Source: Rhizobiaceae bacterium MnEN-MB40S
GTDB lineage: Bacteria > Pseudomonadota > Alphaproteobacteria > Rhizobiales > Rhizobiaceae
Direction: 5' to 3'
Assembly (NCBI GenBank): GCA_024343425.1
Contig: BRLC01000008.1
Location: forward strand, 54,392-118,391
DNA length: 64,000 bases
In this document: positions 8,719-18,289 of the stretch, piece by piece
Numbering within the stretch: the first letter of the stretch is position 1
Layout: each line of letters begins with the position of its first letter
Notes under the pieces: generated by a model
Database searches by the model: none
Told to the model about the DNA's origin: nothing
What the model saw: only the letters and a program-made list of their open reading frames with translations
Made by a program: the position numbers and the translations under genes

Positions 8719-9576
8719 CTACTCCGGAAAGACCACCGTCTTGGCGCCGTTCATGAAGACCCGGTCCTGCAGGTAGTATCGCACCGCGCGGGCAAGCACC
8801 CGCCTCTCGATGTCCCGCCCCTTGCGAACCAGACCCTCGGGCGTGTCGCGATGACTGATCCGTTCGACGTCCTGTTCGATGATCGGTCCCTCGTCGAGAT
8901 CTCCGGTGACGAAATGCGCCGTTGCGCCGATCAGTTTCACGCCGCGCTCATGCGCCTGGTGATAGGGCCGCGCGCCCTTGAAACCCGGCAAAAACGAGTG
9001 GTGGATATTGATGCATTTGCCCGACAGGCTGCGCGACATCTGGTCCGACAATATCTGCATGTAGCGGGCCAGCACGACCAGTTCTGCGCCGGTTTCCTCG
9101 ATCAGATCGGTGATCTGCTGTTCCTGCTGCGGCTTGGTTTCCTTGGTGATCGGCAGATGATGGAACGGAATGTCTCCCATCGTGATCTGCTTGTAGGTGT
9201 CCCGCGGATAGTTTGAAATGATGCCGACCACGTCCATTTCGAGGTCGCCGCTACGCCAGCGATAAAGAAGATCGCCCAGGCAATGGTCGAAACGCGACGC
9301 GAGCAGCAGCACCTTGCGGCGGTGTTCGCGGTCCCGAAGCGTCCACTCCATGTCGAGTTCGCTCATCACCGGTTCCAGAACCGCCCTCACCTCGTCCAGC
9401 GTGACCGTGTCGTGGTTGAACACCATGCGCACGAAAAACCGGCCGCTCTCCGTATCGTCGAATTGCTGGGAATCGAGAATGTTGCAACCGAGCCCGTAAA
9501 CCGCGGTGGAAACGGCAGAAACGATGCCCGGACGATTGACGCAATGGGCGGCGAGAATGAAGCGGTTGGAATCCAT
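8719..9576 (-). CDS. purU: Formyltetrahydrofolate deformylase
   Basis: A 285-residue enzyme that hydrolyses 10-formyl-THF to THF and formate, supplying formate and balancing one-carbon units. Residues 1-80 form an ACT domain ([18 protein letters not shown]), followed by a formyltransferase-fold domain with [19 protein letters not shown] and [13 protein letters not shown], which carry the catalytic Asn/His/Asp set. The start is the ATG of MDSNRF; the upstream 30-codon extension is Arg/Ala-rich and not family-like. The length matches the family. It appears monocistronic. Confidence 0.95.
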   Translation of the reverse strand: MDSNRFILAAHCVNRPGIVSAVSTAVYGLGCNILDSQQFDDTESGRFFVRMVFNHDTVTLDEVRAVLEPVMSELDMEWTLRDREHRRKVLLLASRFDHCLGDLLYRWRSGDLEMDVVGIISNYPRDTYKQITMGDIPFHHLPITKETKPQQEQQITDLIEETGAELVVLARYMQILSDQMSRSLSGKCINIHHSFLPGFKGARPYHQAHERGVKLIGATAHFVTGDLDEGPIIEQDVERISHRDTPEGLVRKGRDIERRVLARAVRYYLQDRVFMNGAKTVVFPE

Positions 9577-9723
9577 GAAAACCTCTGTCAGGCAAGTGCG
9601 CGCCTTGGCGCGCGCAGCGGGGATTAGCGCGCCCGCGCCGCGCGTCCGGCTCGGGAACGCGTGCATGTATACATTTCAGGGTAGCAATGACAAGGCGTCG
9701 GATGGAGGGAGCAAAGACGATCG

Positions 9724-9745
9724 GGGGGAGACGACAATCTCCCCC
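9724..9745 (-). terminator. Hairpin downstream of the small membrane protein gene
   Basis: A perfect 8-bp stem, GGGGGAGA / TCTCCCCC with a 6-base loop, lies 19 bases past the stop of the 94-residue membrane protein and before purU. There is no clear T tract on the minus strand, so it may terminate weakly or protect the transcript end. Confidence 0.45.
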
Positions 9746-9763
9746 TTGATTGTAGGCATGTGA

Positions 9764-10048
9764 TCAGGCGACTCGCCGTATGAGTCTGATGATCAGCAGC
9801 AGGATGACCGCTCCGATGACCGCGGCGATGATCGCCCCGATGATCCCGCCGCCAAGCGACAGTCCGAGCGCGGGGAAAAGCCAACCGGCGATGACGGCCC
9901 CGATAATTCCGATGACTACATCGCCGACAAGCCCGAATCCGGATCCCTTGACGATCAGACCGGCGAGCCAGCCTGCGATGCCGCCAATGATGATCCATAC
10001 GATCAGGGCCATCAATCCGCCCATTCCGGCGCCTATTTCAGATTCCAT
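9764..10048 (-). CDS. GlsB/YeaQ/YmgE-family stress-response membrane protein
   Basis: A 94-residue, almost entirely hydrophobic protein with three transmembrane helices, rich in Gly and Ile. It has the family pattern IIGGIAGWLAGLIVKG, GDVVIGIIGAVIAGWLFP and a glycine-rich GGGIIGAIIAAVIGAV. These transglycosylase-associated proteins are small inner-membrane proteins often induced by osmotic or acid stress; their molecular role is not established. An AG-rich segment precedes the ATG, and a hairpin follows the gene. Confidence 0.88.
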   Translation of the reverse strand: MESEIGAGMGGLMALIVWIIIGGIAGWLAGLIVKGSGFGLVGDVVIGIIGAVIAGWLFPALGLSLGGGIIGAIIAAVIGAVILLLIIRLIRRVA

Positions 10049-10431
10049 GGTTAAACCCTTTCTCCCAAGTGCAGGTTTTCATTCGGAAATCCAACGCTTC
10101 AACGCGTACTCTGCTACAAACGACGCCTGTTGGCTGAACGACCTTGTCGAAAAACTTCAGTTACGCCGCATAAGGTTTTCCGGAGCTTGCCCCGGAATAT
10201 TGCAGACTGCCCCGCTCAGGTGACAGTGTAATTTCAATCGAACAGTTTTCAGGTATAAGACGCGCTTGAACAAAGACTAAATTTAATGGCTTAGGCAATT
10301 CGCTGTCAATCGAGCGCCGATTTAAGTCACTGAATTCTATGGTGCAGGACAGCATAACTGCCGATTGATCGGCATCAATGCGCGCTACCGACAGTCGCTT
10401 TAACCGTATGGCGAGATCAGGGCCCTCACCT
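10049..10431. other. Divergent intergenic region, no gene seen
   Basis: This stretch of 383 bases between the divergent small membrane protein and the efflux operon is relatively AT-rich in its middle (near 10250-10300), as expected for promoters. No open frame with a plausible start and ribosome site was found. No clear operator palindrome was recognised. Confidence 0.5.
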
Positions 10432-11139
10432 ATGAACGAAGCCGTATTCACAACCAGAAACCTCACCAAGATATACCTTACGGGAGATGTCGAGGTCCGG
10501 GCGCTGAACGGCGTTGATTCCGAGCTCTACGGCGGGGAACTCGCTGTCCTGCTTGGACCGTCCGGGAGCGGAAAATCGACCTTCCTCAACATTGTCGGCG
10601 GTCTTGACCGGCCAACGTCCGGTCAGGTGACCTTCAGGGATCAGGATCTGGCGACACTCTCCGATGGAAAGCTGACGCTCTACCGCCGCAACCATGTCGG
10701 CTTCGTGTTCCAGTTCTACAATCTCATCCCGAGCCTGACCGCCTGGGAGAACGTCGCCCTGGTCACGGAAGTCGCAGACAATCCCATGCCGCCGGAAGAA
10801 GCGCTCGCCATGGTCGACATGGAAAAGCGCATGACCCATTTCCCAGCCCAGCTTTCGGGCGGCGAGCAGCAGCGCGTCGCGATTGCACGCGCGATCGCCA
10901 AGCGCCCTGAAGTGCTCCTGTGCGATGAGCCGACCGGCGCGCTGGATTCCAAGACCGGCGTCATCGTTCTGGAAGCATTGACCCGCATCAACCGGGAGAT
11001 CGGCACGACCACGGCGATCATCACCCACAACGCGGCGATCCGGGACATCGCGCATCGGGTCATCTCCTTCATCGACGGCAAGATCGCCGAGGTTCAGGTC
11101 AATGACGAGCGCATCGAGCCCTCCGAGGTCGTGTGGTGA
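10432..11139 (+). CDS. ABC transporter ATP-binding protein, MacB/LolD-like
   Basis: A 235-residue ATPase of the LolD/MacB class. Walker [10 protein letters not shown] lies at residues 42-50, the Q-loop at [18 protein letters not shown], the signature at [14 protein letters not shown] and Walker B at [12 protein letters not shown]. The start MNEAVF was preferred over a start 18 codons upstream, which is polar and not conserved-looking. It powers the FtsX-type permease encoded immediately downstream (the stop codon and the next ATG are 2 bases apart), with a HlyD adaptor third, so the unit resembles an efflux or lipid/peptide export system. Confidence 0.92.
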   Translation: MNEAVFTTRNLTKIYLTGDVEVRALNGVDSELYGGELAVLLGPSGSGKSTFLNIVGGLDRPTSGQVTFRDQDLATLSDGKLTLYRRNHVGFVFQFYNLIPSLTAWENVALVTEVADNPMPPEEALAMVDMEKRMTHFPAQLSGGEQQRVAIARAIAKRPEVLLCDEPTGALDSKTGVIVLEALTRINREIGTTTAIITHNAAIRDIAHRVISFIDGKIAEVQVNDERIEPSEVVW

Positions 11140-11141
11140 TC

Positions 11142-13505
11142 ATGAATATGCTCGACCGCAAACTCGTGAGAGATTTCGGCCGCCTGTGGGCCCAGTCGCT
11201 TGCCATCGCCATGGTGCTCGCCTGCGGCGTCGCCACGCTCATCCTGTCGGTCGGCGCCTATCGCTCACTGGAAGAAACGCGCGCCACCTTCTATGACCGT
11301 TACCGGTTCGCCACCGTCTTCGCCTCGGCCGTGCGGGCGCCGCGTCACCTCAAGTCGCGCATCGCCGACATGCCCGACGTCCTGTCGAGCGAGTTGCGAA
11401 TCGCCGAACCGGTGCTCATCGATGTCGAGGGCATGCGCGAACCCGCCTCGGGCATGGCGATTTCCCTGCCCGAATTCAGGAATCCCGCGGTCAACCGGGT
11501 CTATCTGCGCCGGGGCCGGCTGCCGGAACCGGAACGCAGCAACGAGGTCGCCGTGGTGGAGACCTTCGCCGATGCGCATGGCTTCGAGCCCGGCGACAGT
11601 TTCGAAGCCATCTTCAACGGGCGCAAGCAGCGGCTGCATATTGTCGGCGTCGTCCTGTCGCCCGAATATATCTATGCGATCGGTCCCGGCGACATGGTGC
11701 CGGACCCGCGCCGCTTCGGGATCTTCTTCATGCCGGAAAAGGTGATGTCCGGCCTGTTCGACATGGAAGGCGCCTTCAACGACGTCGTTCTCACCACCGC
11801 GCGCGACGCCGATACGCGCGTGATCATCGACCGTCTCGACGAAATCCTCAAACCCTATGGCGGCGGCGGCGCCTATGACCGCGAAGACCAGATTTCGCAC
11901 GCCTTCCTCGACGCGGAACTGGACCAGCTCAACGCCATGGCGACCGTCATTCCGCCGATTTTCCTGGCGGTCGCGGCGTTTCTCGTCAACATGATCCTGT
12001 CCCGTCTCATCGCGCTCGACCGCGAGCAGATCGGCCTCTTGAAGGCGCTCGGCTACCGCAATCTGACGGTCGGAATGCACTACGCCAAGCTTGTGATCCT
12101 GATTTCGCTGGCAGGCGTTCTCATAGGCTCGGTGACCGGGTGGTGGCTCGGGCGCGGGCTCACCCGGCTCTACGCCCAGTTCTATTCGTTCCCGTTCCTG
12201 ATTTTCCGCCAGAGCGTCGATCTCTACATTCTCGCCGGCGGCGTATCGATCGCCGCGGCCGTCGCCGGAGCAGCGAAATCCATCTGGGGCAGCGTCGCCC
12301 TGCCTCCGGCGGTGGCTATGCGTCCTCCCGCGCCGACAACATATCGCAACACGTTTGTCGGCGCGCTGCAGCGGCTTGGCGTTTTTTCCCAGCTGTCGAT
12401 CATGGCGTTCAGGCACCTGCTGCGCTGGCCCGTGCGGTCGTTCCTGACCATGCTCGGCACGTCGATGTCCGTCGCCCTGCTGATCACGTCTCTCTTCTCC
12501 TACGATTCCATCGACTACATGATCGACGCGATTTTCTTTCGCGCCGACAGGCAGGACGCGACGATAACCTTTTCGGTCGACCGCGGCCCGCAGGCTCTGA
12601 TCGCCGCAGCCGCCATGCCGGGCGTCATGCGCGCCGAACCCTACCGCATGACGCCGGTCAATCTCAGGCATGGTCATCGCGAATTGCGCATGTCGCTGAC
12701 CGGAGTGACGCCGGACAGCGACCTGTCGAGGGTTCTGGATCTTGATCTGTTTCCGGTCTCCACGCCGGAAAACGGCGTCATTCTGTCAGAACGGGTGGCC
12801 TCCAAACTGAAGCTTGAGCCAGGCATGACGGTGGAGGTCGAGTTGCTCGAGCGCGACAAGCGGCTTGAGGACGTCACCGTCGTCGGCGTGGCGCAAAGCT
12901 ATATCGGCCTCAACGCCTATATGCATCTCGATGCGCTGGACCGTCTTTTGCGGGACGGGCGTCAGATTTCCGGCGCGCGCATATCGGTGGACGAAGCAAT
13001 GCTCGACCAGCTCTACGACGTCATCAAGTCCACGCCTGTGATCGCCTCGATTGCGCTGCAAGGCGTCTCGCGGGATCGTTTTCGCGCGACCATCGAGGAA
13101 AACATCACCACCATGTCCACCATCTATGTGGCGCTGGCGGTGATCATCACCTTCGGCGTCATCTACAATTCGGCGCGTATCCAGCTGTCCGAGCGCGCGC
13201 GCGAACTGGCCAGTCTCAGGGTCTTCGGTTTTACGAAGGCCGAAGTCTCGAGCGTCCTGATCATCGAACTCGCGCTGATCGTTCTCGCAGCCCAGCCGGT
13301 CGGCTGGCTGATCGGGTACGGGCTGTCTTGGTCCGTAATGCAGGGGCTTCAGAGCGACCTGTTTCGCGTGCCGCTGATTATCTATACGTCGACCTATGCA
13401 ACCGCCAGCCTGGTCGTCATTGCGGCGGCTGTGGCCTCTGTCCTTATTGTCCGGCGGAGGGTGGATCATCTCGACCTCATCCGCGTATTGAAAACCAGAG
13501 AGTGA
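11142..13505 (+). CDS. FtsX-type ABC transporter permease (large, two-domain)
   Basis: About 787 residues with two FtsX-like permease units. There is an N-terminal transmembrane helix and periplasmic domain, then three helices around 270-400 (IFLAVAAFLVNMILSRLIALDREQIGLLKALGYR). A fifth helix near 420 and a second periplasmic domain follow, then a terminal helix bundle (ALAVIITFGVIYNSARIQLSERARELASLRVFGF). This ten-helix arrangement resembles LolE/YbbP-type mechanotransmission permeases. ATG 11142 was chosen; in-frame GTG codons at 11133 and 11136 overlap the ATPase stop and cannot be excluded. The cargo is unknown. Confidence 0.9.
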   Translation: MNMLDRKLVRDFGRLWAQSLAIAMVLACGVATLILSVGAYRSLEETRATFYDRYRFATVFASAVRAPRHLKSRIADMPDVLSSELRIAEPVLIDVEGMREPASGMAISLPEFRNPAVNRVYLRRGRLPEPERSNEVAVVETFADAHGFEPGDSFEAIFNGRKQRLHIVGVVLSPEYIYAIGPGDMVPDPRRFGIFFMPEKVMSGLFDMEGAFNDVVLTTARDADTRVIIDRLDEILKPYGGGGAYDREDQISHAFLDAELDQLNAMATVIPPIFLAVAAFLVNMILSRLIALDREQIGLLKALGYRNLTVGMHYAKLVILISLAGVLIGSVTGWWLGRGLTRLYAQFYSFPFLIFRQSVDLYILAGGVSIAAAVAGAAKSIWGSVALPPAVAMRPPAPTTYRNTFVGALQRLGVFSQLSIMAFRHLLRWPVRSFLTMLGTSMSVALLITSLFSYDSIDYMIDAIFFRADRQDATITFSVDRGPQALIAAAAMPGVMRAEPYRMTPVNLRHGHRELRMSLTGVTPDSDLSRVLDLDLFPVSTPENGVILSERVASKLKLEPGMTVEVELLERDKRLEDVTVVGVAQSYIGLNAYMHLDALDRLLRDGRQISGARISVDEAMLDQLYDVIKSTPVIASIALQGVSRDRFRATIEENITTMSTIYVALAVIITFGVIYNSARIQLSERARELASLRVFGFTKAEVSSVLIIELALIVLAAQPVGWLIGYGLSWSVMQGLQSDLFRVPLIIYTSTYATASLVVIAAAVASVLIVRRRVDHLDLIRVLKTRE

Positions 13506-13509
13506 CGCC

Positions 13510-14718
13510 ATGCGTGTTTGGTTCAAACGGCTTGGAATATTACTGATCGCAATCGCCGTCATCGGCGGCTTTTACCTGGCCTTCCGGGAACGACCGGTTC
13601 CCGTGGACGCCGCCATGGTCGAGCGCGGCTACATGGAGGTCACGATCGTCGAAGAGGGCGTGACCCGCGTCAAGGACGTTTATGCGGTCTCCTCGCCGAT
13701 CGCCGGCTATCTCGATCGCACCACGCTGGATGAAGGCGAACCGGTCGAGGCGGATTCGACCGTAATTGCGTCAATCCATCCCCAGGAGCCGCCGTTTCTG
13801 GACGACCGCACGCGCGCTGAATTCAGAGCCGCCGCCGAGGCCGCGCGCACCGCCATCGCCCTTGCCGAAGTCGAGAAGAAGCGGGCCGAGACAGCCTATA
13901 ATCTGGCGCAGTCCAACTATCGGCGGGCCGAACAACTGGCGAAGAGCAAAACCATTTCGACCAGCCAGCTGGAACATTCCTTCAGCGAAATGGAGTTGCA
14001 AAGGGCGCAGGTCGAAAGCTCCGATGCGGCGATCAGGTTGCGCAAGGCGGAACTGGAATCGGCGCTTGCGCGGCTGAAACAGCCGAGCAACATCGACCGC
14101 GTCGAGGATCTGGAGAGCTGCTGCGTTCACATAACCGCGCCGATCGACGGCGTCGTGCTGCAGGTCCTCACCCGCAGCGAGCAGGCGGTTAATCCAGGCA
14201 CCCAGATCGCCGAAATCGGCGACCCGGCCAATCTCGAAATCGTCGTGGACCTGCTGTCAAGCGACGCCGCGCGCATCAAACCCGGAGCCAGCGTCCGCAT
14301 CACCGACTGGGGCGGCGAGGACGCGATCGAGGGAACGGTCAGAACCGTGGAGCCGGCCGCCTTCACCAAGATTTCGTCCCTGGGCATCGAAGAGCAGCGC
14401 GTCAACATCATCATCGACATCGACACGGTTCCGGAAAATATCGGTCACGGCTTCCGGATTCTCGCCCATTTGCGCGTCTGGGAAAACGAGGACGTCCTCA
14501 CAGTGCCGATCGCCGCGATATTCCGTTCGGGAGGATCGTGGTCGGTCTTCGTGATAACCGACGACCAGGCGAAACTCGAGACGGTCGAACTCGGTCGCAT
14601 GAACGACAACGTCGCTCAAGTGCTCGGCGGTCTCGAGGCGGGCGAAATGGTCGTGCTCTACCCGAGCGACGTCCTGGAAGACGGGAAGCTTGTCGAAATC
14701 AGACCGGACGGCCGCTAG
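13510..14718 (+). CDS. HlyD-family periplasmic adaptor subunit
   Basis: A 402-residue membrane fusion protein: one N-terminal transmembrane anchor (about residues 7-25), a lipoyl-like half (VTRVKDVYAVSSPIAGYLDR), and a helical hairpin around 95-200 rich in Ala, Glu and Arg. The second lipoyl half is ITAPIDGVVLQVLTRSEQAV, followed by beta-barrel and membrane-proximal domains. It begins 4 bases after the permease stop, so the three genes are one operon. Adaptors of this type connect an inner-membrane ABC exporter to an outer-membrane channel; no TolC-like gene is present here. Confidence 0.92.
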   Translation: MRVWFKRLGILLIAIAVIGGFYLAFRERPVPVDAAMVERGYMEVTIVEEGVTRVKDVYAVSSPIAGYLDRTTLDEGEPVEADSTVIASIHPQEPPFLDDRTRAEFRAAAEAARTAIALAEVEKKRAETAYNLAQSNYRRAEQLAKSKTISTSQLEHSFSEMELQRAQVESSDAAIRLRKAELESALARLKQPSNIDRVEDLESCCVHITAPIDGVVLQVLTRSEQAVNPGTQIAEIGDPANLEIVVDLLSSDAARIKPGASVRITDWGGEDAIEGTVRTVEPAAFTKISSLGIEEQRVNIIIDIDTVPENIGHGFRILAHLRVWENEDVLTVPIAAIFRSGGSWSVFVITDDQAKLETVELGRMNDNVAQVLGGLEAGEMVVLYPSDVLEDGKLVEIRPDGR

Positions 14719-14876
14719 ACGGGCGCCTCGCCCTAACGGCTGGCGGGGTATGCCAGACCATAGGCGAGGCCGACCAGAGCGCCGCCGAAAAATCGCGTGG
14801 GGCCGAATTGATCTGCCGCAATGCAAAATCGATAGCATCGACGTAGGGTCGGATAAACCTGTAAATGGAGGCATTC

Positions 14877-15176
14877 ATGAAAGTACACGCTAAGCTGGTC
14901 TTGCCCTCTGCGGCGCTGCTCGCCTGTGTTCTGGCTACATCGCCGGCGTGGTCGCAGTCGTCCGATCCGGCCTGGGTCGATGATTTGCGCATGCAGCTGC
15001 AGGTAGAAAAACAGTGTGAAGTCAATTACTTCATCAATATGCGCGAAGGTCAGTTGGGAGTCCACGCAACGTTCGAAGCGCGCGTTCAGTGCGTCGACGG
15101 AAGAATGTTCGACGCCGCCAGGACGGAGCCGGAAAAGACGTTCACCATCACGGCCTGCGGCGCCGAGCTCTGCTGA
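14877..15176 (+). CDS. Small secreted protein of unknown function
   Basis: A 99-residue protein with a clear signal peptide (KLVLPSAALLACVLATSPAWSQ, cleavage after about residue 25) and four cysteines in the mature part, including CEVNY, RVQC and ACGAELC, which could form two disulfides. The start ATG at 14877 has GGAGG 6 bases upstream. It is not a family I can name. It lies downstream of the efflux operon after a 158-base gap, and converges on the cNMP/HlyD gene. Confidence 0.75.
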   Translation: MKVHAKLVLPSAALLACVLATSPAWSQSSDPAWVDDLRMQLQVEKQCEVNYFINMREGQLGVHATFEARVQCVDGRMFDAARTEPEKTFTITACGAELC

Positions 15177-15206
15177 CGCCTGCGGTTCGTTTGGGGAAGG
15201 TTCTGT

Positions 15207-17087
15207 TCAGTTCATGCGAAACAGAGCCTTCACGAGCGTGAACAAACTCACTTGCGGGAACGTCACCGACGCCGCGCGGCCGACCGGACAGGCCTTTCGC
15301 TCCTTTTCATGCAAAAACTTGACGATGACCTGGGCGGTGTTCGCGTCATGCCCCGACGCCGACGCGGCCAGTTCCCGGTCCGTCAATTTTGCGCCCGGCC
15401 CACGGGTGAAAAGCACGGCGCCGTCGTGGACGTTGCTTTCCCCCTCGATCAGAATTTGCGCCGCCATGCCCTCGCCAAGCAGTCCGGCCAAGACATTGGA
15501 AGCCGGCACATCGACCAGCAACGTTCCACAATCGACCCACTCGACAATGGGTGACCCGACATTGACCACTTCGCCCTGATTGGCGAGCCTGACCCACACG
15601 GTCGAACCGGGCGGCGCCTTCACGAGGGCGGTTGTTGTGGCGCTGAGGCCCGTCTCCTCCGCCTCCAGATCCTTGCTGGCCTTTTCGATATCGGCTTGCG
15701 CGTCGATGATCTGGGCGGACACGTCTTCCATTTGAAGACGAATGCTGTCTCTGCTGCTGTAAGCCCAGTCAGGACTGCGGCCGTCGCTCTCGATGAAGAC
15801 CCCCTGGTCGGCCAGCCGTCGGCGCAATTGCGCGCCGGCAAGCTGCTTTTCCCGCGCCACAAGCAATTCCTGCAGATCCAGCAAATCCCGCAAGGCGATT
15901 TCCCGGGTGGATTGCGACACCGCGCCGGTCGTGGTCAGGGCGATCTGGCGGTCCATCGCGGCCTGGGCGAGGTCCACCCGCTGACGCAAGAGATCGATTT
16001 CCTGGCCAAGCCCCCTGATGACGATATCCAGATTGTCCTGAAAACCGGTCGCGTAATCCTCGGTCCGCTGCTTCCATTCCAGATCCAGCGCGTGCATCCG
16101 GCCCTGGTAGGCCTGAAGCCGCGCCAGCTCCGCTTGGGCGTTCTCCAGAATCGCCTGCGCCCGCAACCTGTCGGACGTGTCGGCGTAGACATTGGTGACC
16201 TCCGCGACCAGTCCGGTTTCATCGATGATGGAGCCTGCCTGCGGCGGAGAAGAGACGATCGTTCCCTGGATAGGCGACGCGGCCACGTCCAGCCAGGTCG
16301 TGACGGCGGACTCCCTCTCGAGATAGAAATAGAATGACGGTCCGAAAACAACGCCGAGGGAGGTCACAGTCACGCCGACAATCAGCACGGTCGCCCAGAG
16401 CCGCAGATTGGACCTGGTCTCGGAAGCAGCCCGCGCCGCGGGCGTTGTCGCCGGGTCGGTCACCTTGTCGACGTCCCTGACGATATCCGGCGATTCACCC
16501 TCGCCGACATTTTCCAGAAAGCGCGCTGTGATCAGACGAAGCAGCAGGATGCCGAGCTTGGGATGCTGAAGGAGCGTGCCGATAATGTCGCTTTGATCCA
16601 GCGAAAGAATGGTTCCGTCCGTCTTGGCTATGGCCGTCGCCGTGCGGCGACCGGACGGTGAAAACAGGCCGAACTCCCCGAACAGCGTGCCCGGTTGCAG
16701 ATCCGCGCCAACCTCCGGCAGACTGATGGCGCCGGTCGCCAGAAAGTACAATTTGTCGGCCGGATCGTCGGCGCGAAAAATCACGTCTCCGGCCCGCATC
16801 CTGTGCGGTTTCATCAGCGGCAGGAGTGGTTTTATGGAAAAGTCGCCGGCGGCCGCCGCTCCGATTTCGCGCAATTGCGCCCTCAGTTGATTGAGACGCA
16901 CCAGGTTGAGCGGCAGGAGCGCGCTGTGCAGAACCAGGATCGGCAGAAGACCTTCTATCGAGGCATAGGTAATGAAAGCGATATTGCTGAGGATGCCCGC
17001 AATGCGAAGCGGCATCATGGTCTTCATGTAGAAGGTCGCAAACACCAGAACAGATGCTACGTAGCCTGCGATCTCGCCGACAGTCAC
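15207..17087 (-). CDS. Membrane protein fusing a cyclic-nucleotide-binding domain to a HlyD-like adaptor
   Basis: About 626 residues. Residues 1-65 hold three predicted transmembrane helices. Residues ~83-200 form a CRP-like cNMP-binding domain with the phosphate-cassette-like LFGEFGLFSPSGRRTATA. A further helix at ~230-255 (VLIVGVTVTSLGVVFGPSFYFYL) leads to a HlyD-type periplasmic region: a lipoyl half (ASPIQGTIVSSPPQAGSII), a long helical hairpin, and a second half (VKAPPGSTVWVRLANQGEVV). The start is the GTG at 17087, which has GGGAGAGGG upstream; a TTG at 17123 is also in frame. It could couple a cytoplasmic signal to export of a polymer, as PilZ-Alg44 does, but no synthase is adjacent. 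Confidence 0.8.
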   Translation of the reverse strand: MTVGEIAGYVASVLVFATFYMKTMMPLRIAGILSNIAFITYASIEGLLPILVLHSALLPLNLVRLNQLRAQLREIGAAAAGDFSIKPLLPLMKPHRMRAGDVIFRADDPADKLYFLATGAISLPEVGADLQPGTLFGEFGLFSPSGRRTATAIAKTDGTILSLDQSDIIGTLLQHPKLGILLLRLITARFLENVGEGESPDIVRDVDKVTDPATTPAARAASETRSNLRLWATVLIVGVTVTSLGVVFGPSFYFYLERESAVTTWLDVAASPIQGTIVSSPPQAGSIIDETGLVAEVTNVYADTSDRLRAQAILENAQAELARLQAYQGRMHALDLEWKQRTEDYATGFQDNLDIVIRGLGQEIDLLRQRVDLAQAAMDRQIALTTTGAVSQSTREIALRDLLDLQELLVAREKQLAGAQLRRRLADQGVFIESDGRSPDWAYSSRDSIRLQMEDVSAQIIDAQADIEKASKDLEAEETGLSATTTALVKAPPGSTVWVRLANQGEVVNVGSPIVEWVDCGTLLVDVPASNVLAGLLGEGMAAQILIEGESNVHDGAVLFTRGPGAKLTDRELAASASGHDANTAQVIVKFLHEKERKACPVGRAASVTFPQVSLFTLVKALFRMN

Positions 17088-17272
17088 CGGGCCCTCTCCC
17101 GCTGTTCGCCCGCCTGCGGACAAGACAGCAGTCTTGCCGCATGAAACGGTTCCGGCCGGTTATCTCTTTACTGAAAAACTACCGGCGGACGAAAACTTCA
17201 TCCTGAAGACCACCCTAGATCAACCTGGCCTGAATAGAAATAGACTGCTCGTGAGCAACTGCTTCATTCGGA

Positions 17273-18103
17273 TCAGTGCGCCATGAGAAGCGGAATTTTG
17301 GCCTTCTCCAGAATGGATCGGGTCGTGCCGCCGAGCAGCCATTCGCGCAGGCGCGAGCGGCCATAGGCGCCCATCACGATCAGATCGGCTTCCTTGTCCA
17401 TCGCGTGCTGAAGGAGGACGTCGGACACGTCTCTTCCCGCGCTGGCGATCACATCCACGGTCACCTTGAGGCTGCGCCTTGCAAGAAAAAGCGCCATCGC
17501 GTCGCCGGGATTGGCCGTTGTCCCGCCGCCGTCAGGATCCACCAGAACCAGATGGACCTCCTCCATCGTCTCCAGCATCGGCAAGGCAAGATGGATGGCG
17601 CTGGCCGCTTCCGGCTCTCCGTTCCACGCCATGAGCACGCGACGGGCTTGTGTGAACGGCGTCGACGAGCGGCCCAGCATAACCACCGGCTGATCGGACT
17701 CGAAGATGACCCCGTTGAACGCCTCGGTCGCCAGCGCGTCTTCCGGAACGCCGCCATTGGCAAGCACGGTGACGTCGGCTGTCATCGCGTAACGCGACAC
17801 CGCATACCCCACCATGCCGCGGCTGCAGCACTCGATCGTCACCGAGGCGGAGACGCCGCTTTGCGCGATCATGGCGTCGAGCGCCTTTGCCCTTTCGTTG
17901 GCGTTCTTTATGATGCGGCTGTATTCATCCGCCATCGAATAGTCCGGCAGGCCGGGATAGCTCGCCGTCGGGATCGACTTGACGACGCCGAGCACGATAA
18001 TATCGAGATGAGCGCCGATATCGCCCGCCAGCGCAACAAACGGCTGGATGGCGTCCGCCGCTTCGTCGATCGAGTGAATGGTAAGCAGAGTTGTCACGCC
18101 CAT
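17273..18103 (-). CDS. Tandem universal stress protein (UspA family)
   Basis: A 276-residue cytoplasmic protein made of two Usp domains. The N-terminal half (1-145) is degenerate, while the C-terminal half retains the nucleotide-binding signature MGAYGRSRLREWLLGGTTRSI near residues 245-265. It also has RRVLMAWNGEPEAASAI at the start of that domain. Tandem Usp proteins bind ATP or AMP and are induced under starvation or oxidative stress. It is divergent from the site-2 protease gene. Confidence 0.92.
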   Translation of the reverse strand: MGVTTLLTIHSIDEAADAIQPFVALAGDIGAHLDIIVLGVVKSIPTASYPGLPDYSMADEYSRIIKNANERAKALDAMIAQSGVSASVTIECCSRGMVGYAVSRYAMTADVTVLANGGVPEDALATEAFNGVIFESDQPVVMLGRSSTPFTQARRVLMAWNGEPEAASAIHLALPMLETMEEVHLVLVDPDGGGTTANPGDAMALFLARRSLKVTVDVIASAGRDVSDVLLQHAMDKEADLIVMGAYGRSRLREWLLGGTTRSILEKAKIPLLMAH

Positions 18104-18289
18104 CGTTCAGCCTTTCGCTAACAGAATGAACCCGTATGCAATTTATACCACGATCCGCGCCCTGACGTTGCGTTAGATCAATCGATGAAAGAACCGACCA
18201 ATGCAAAGCGCGCTCCGGTTGATGAATATCGAGGCGAAAAGGCTCTCGCATGCCATGATGTTCGAAAAGCAACGCCTGTGAGGTGACCG

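Noticed and set aside
11265..12677. 470-codon minus-strand frame opposite the FtsX permease
   Set aside because: Shadow frame, His/Arg/Asp-rich with no domain; the plus-strand permease is unambiguous.
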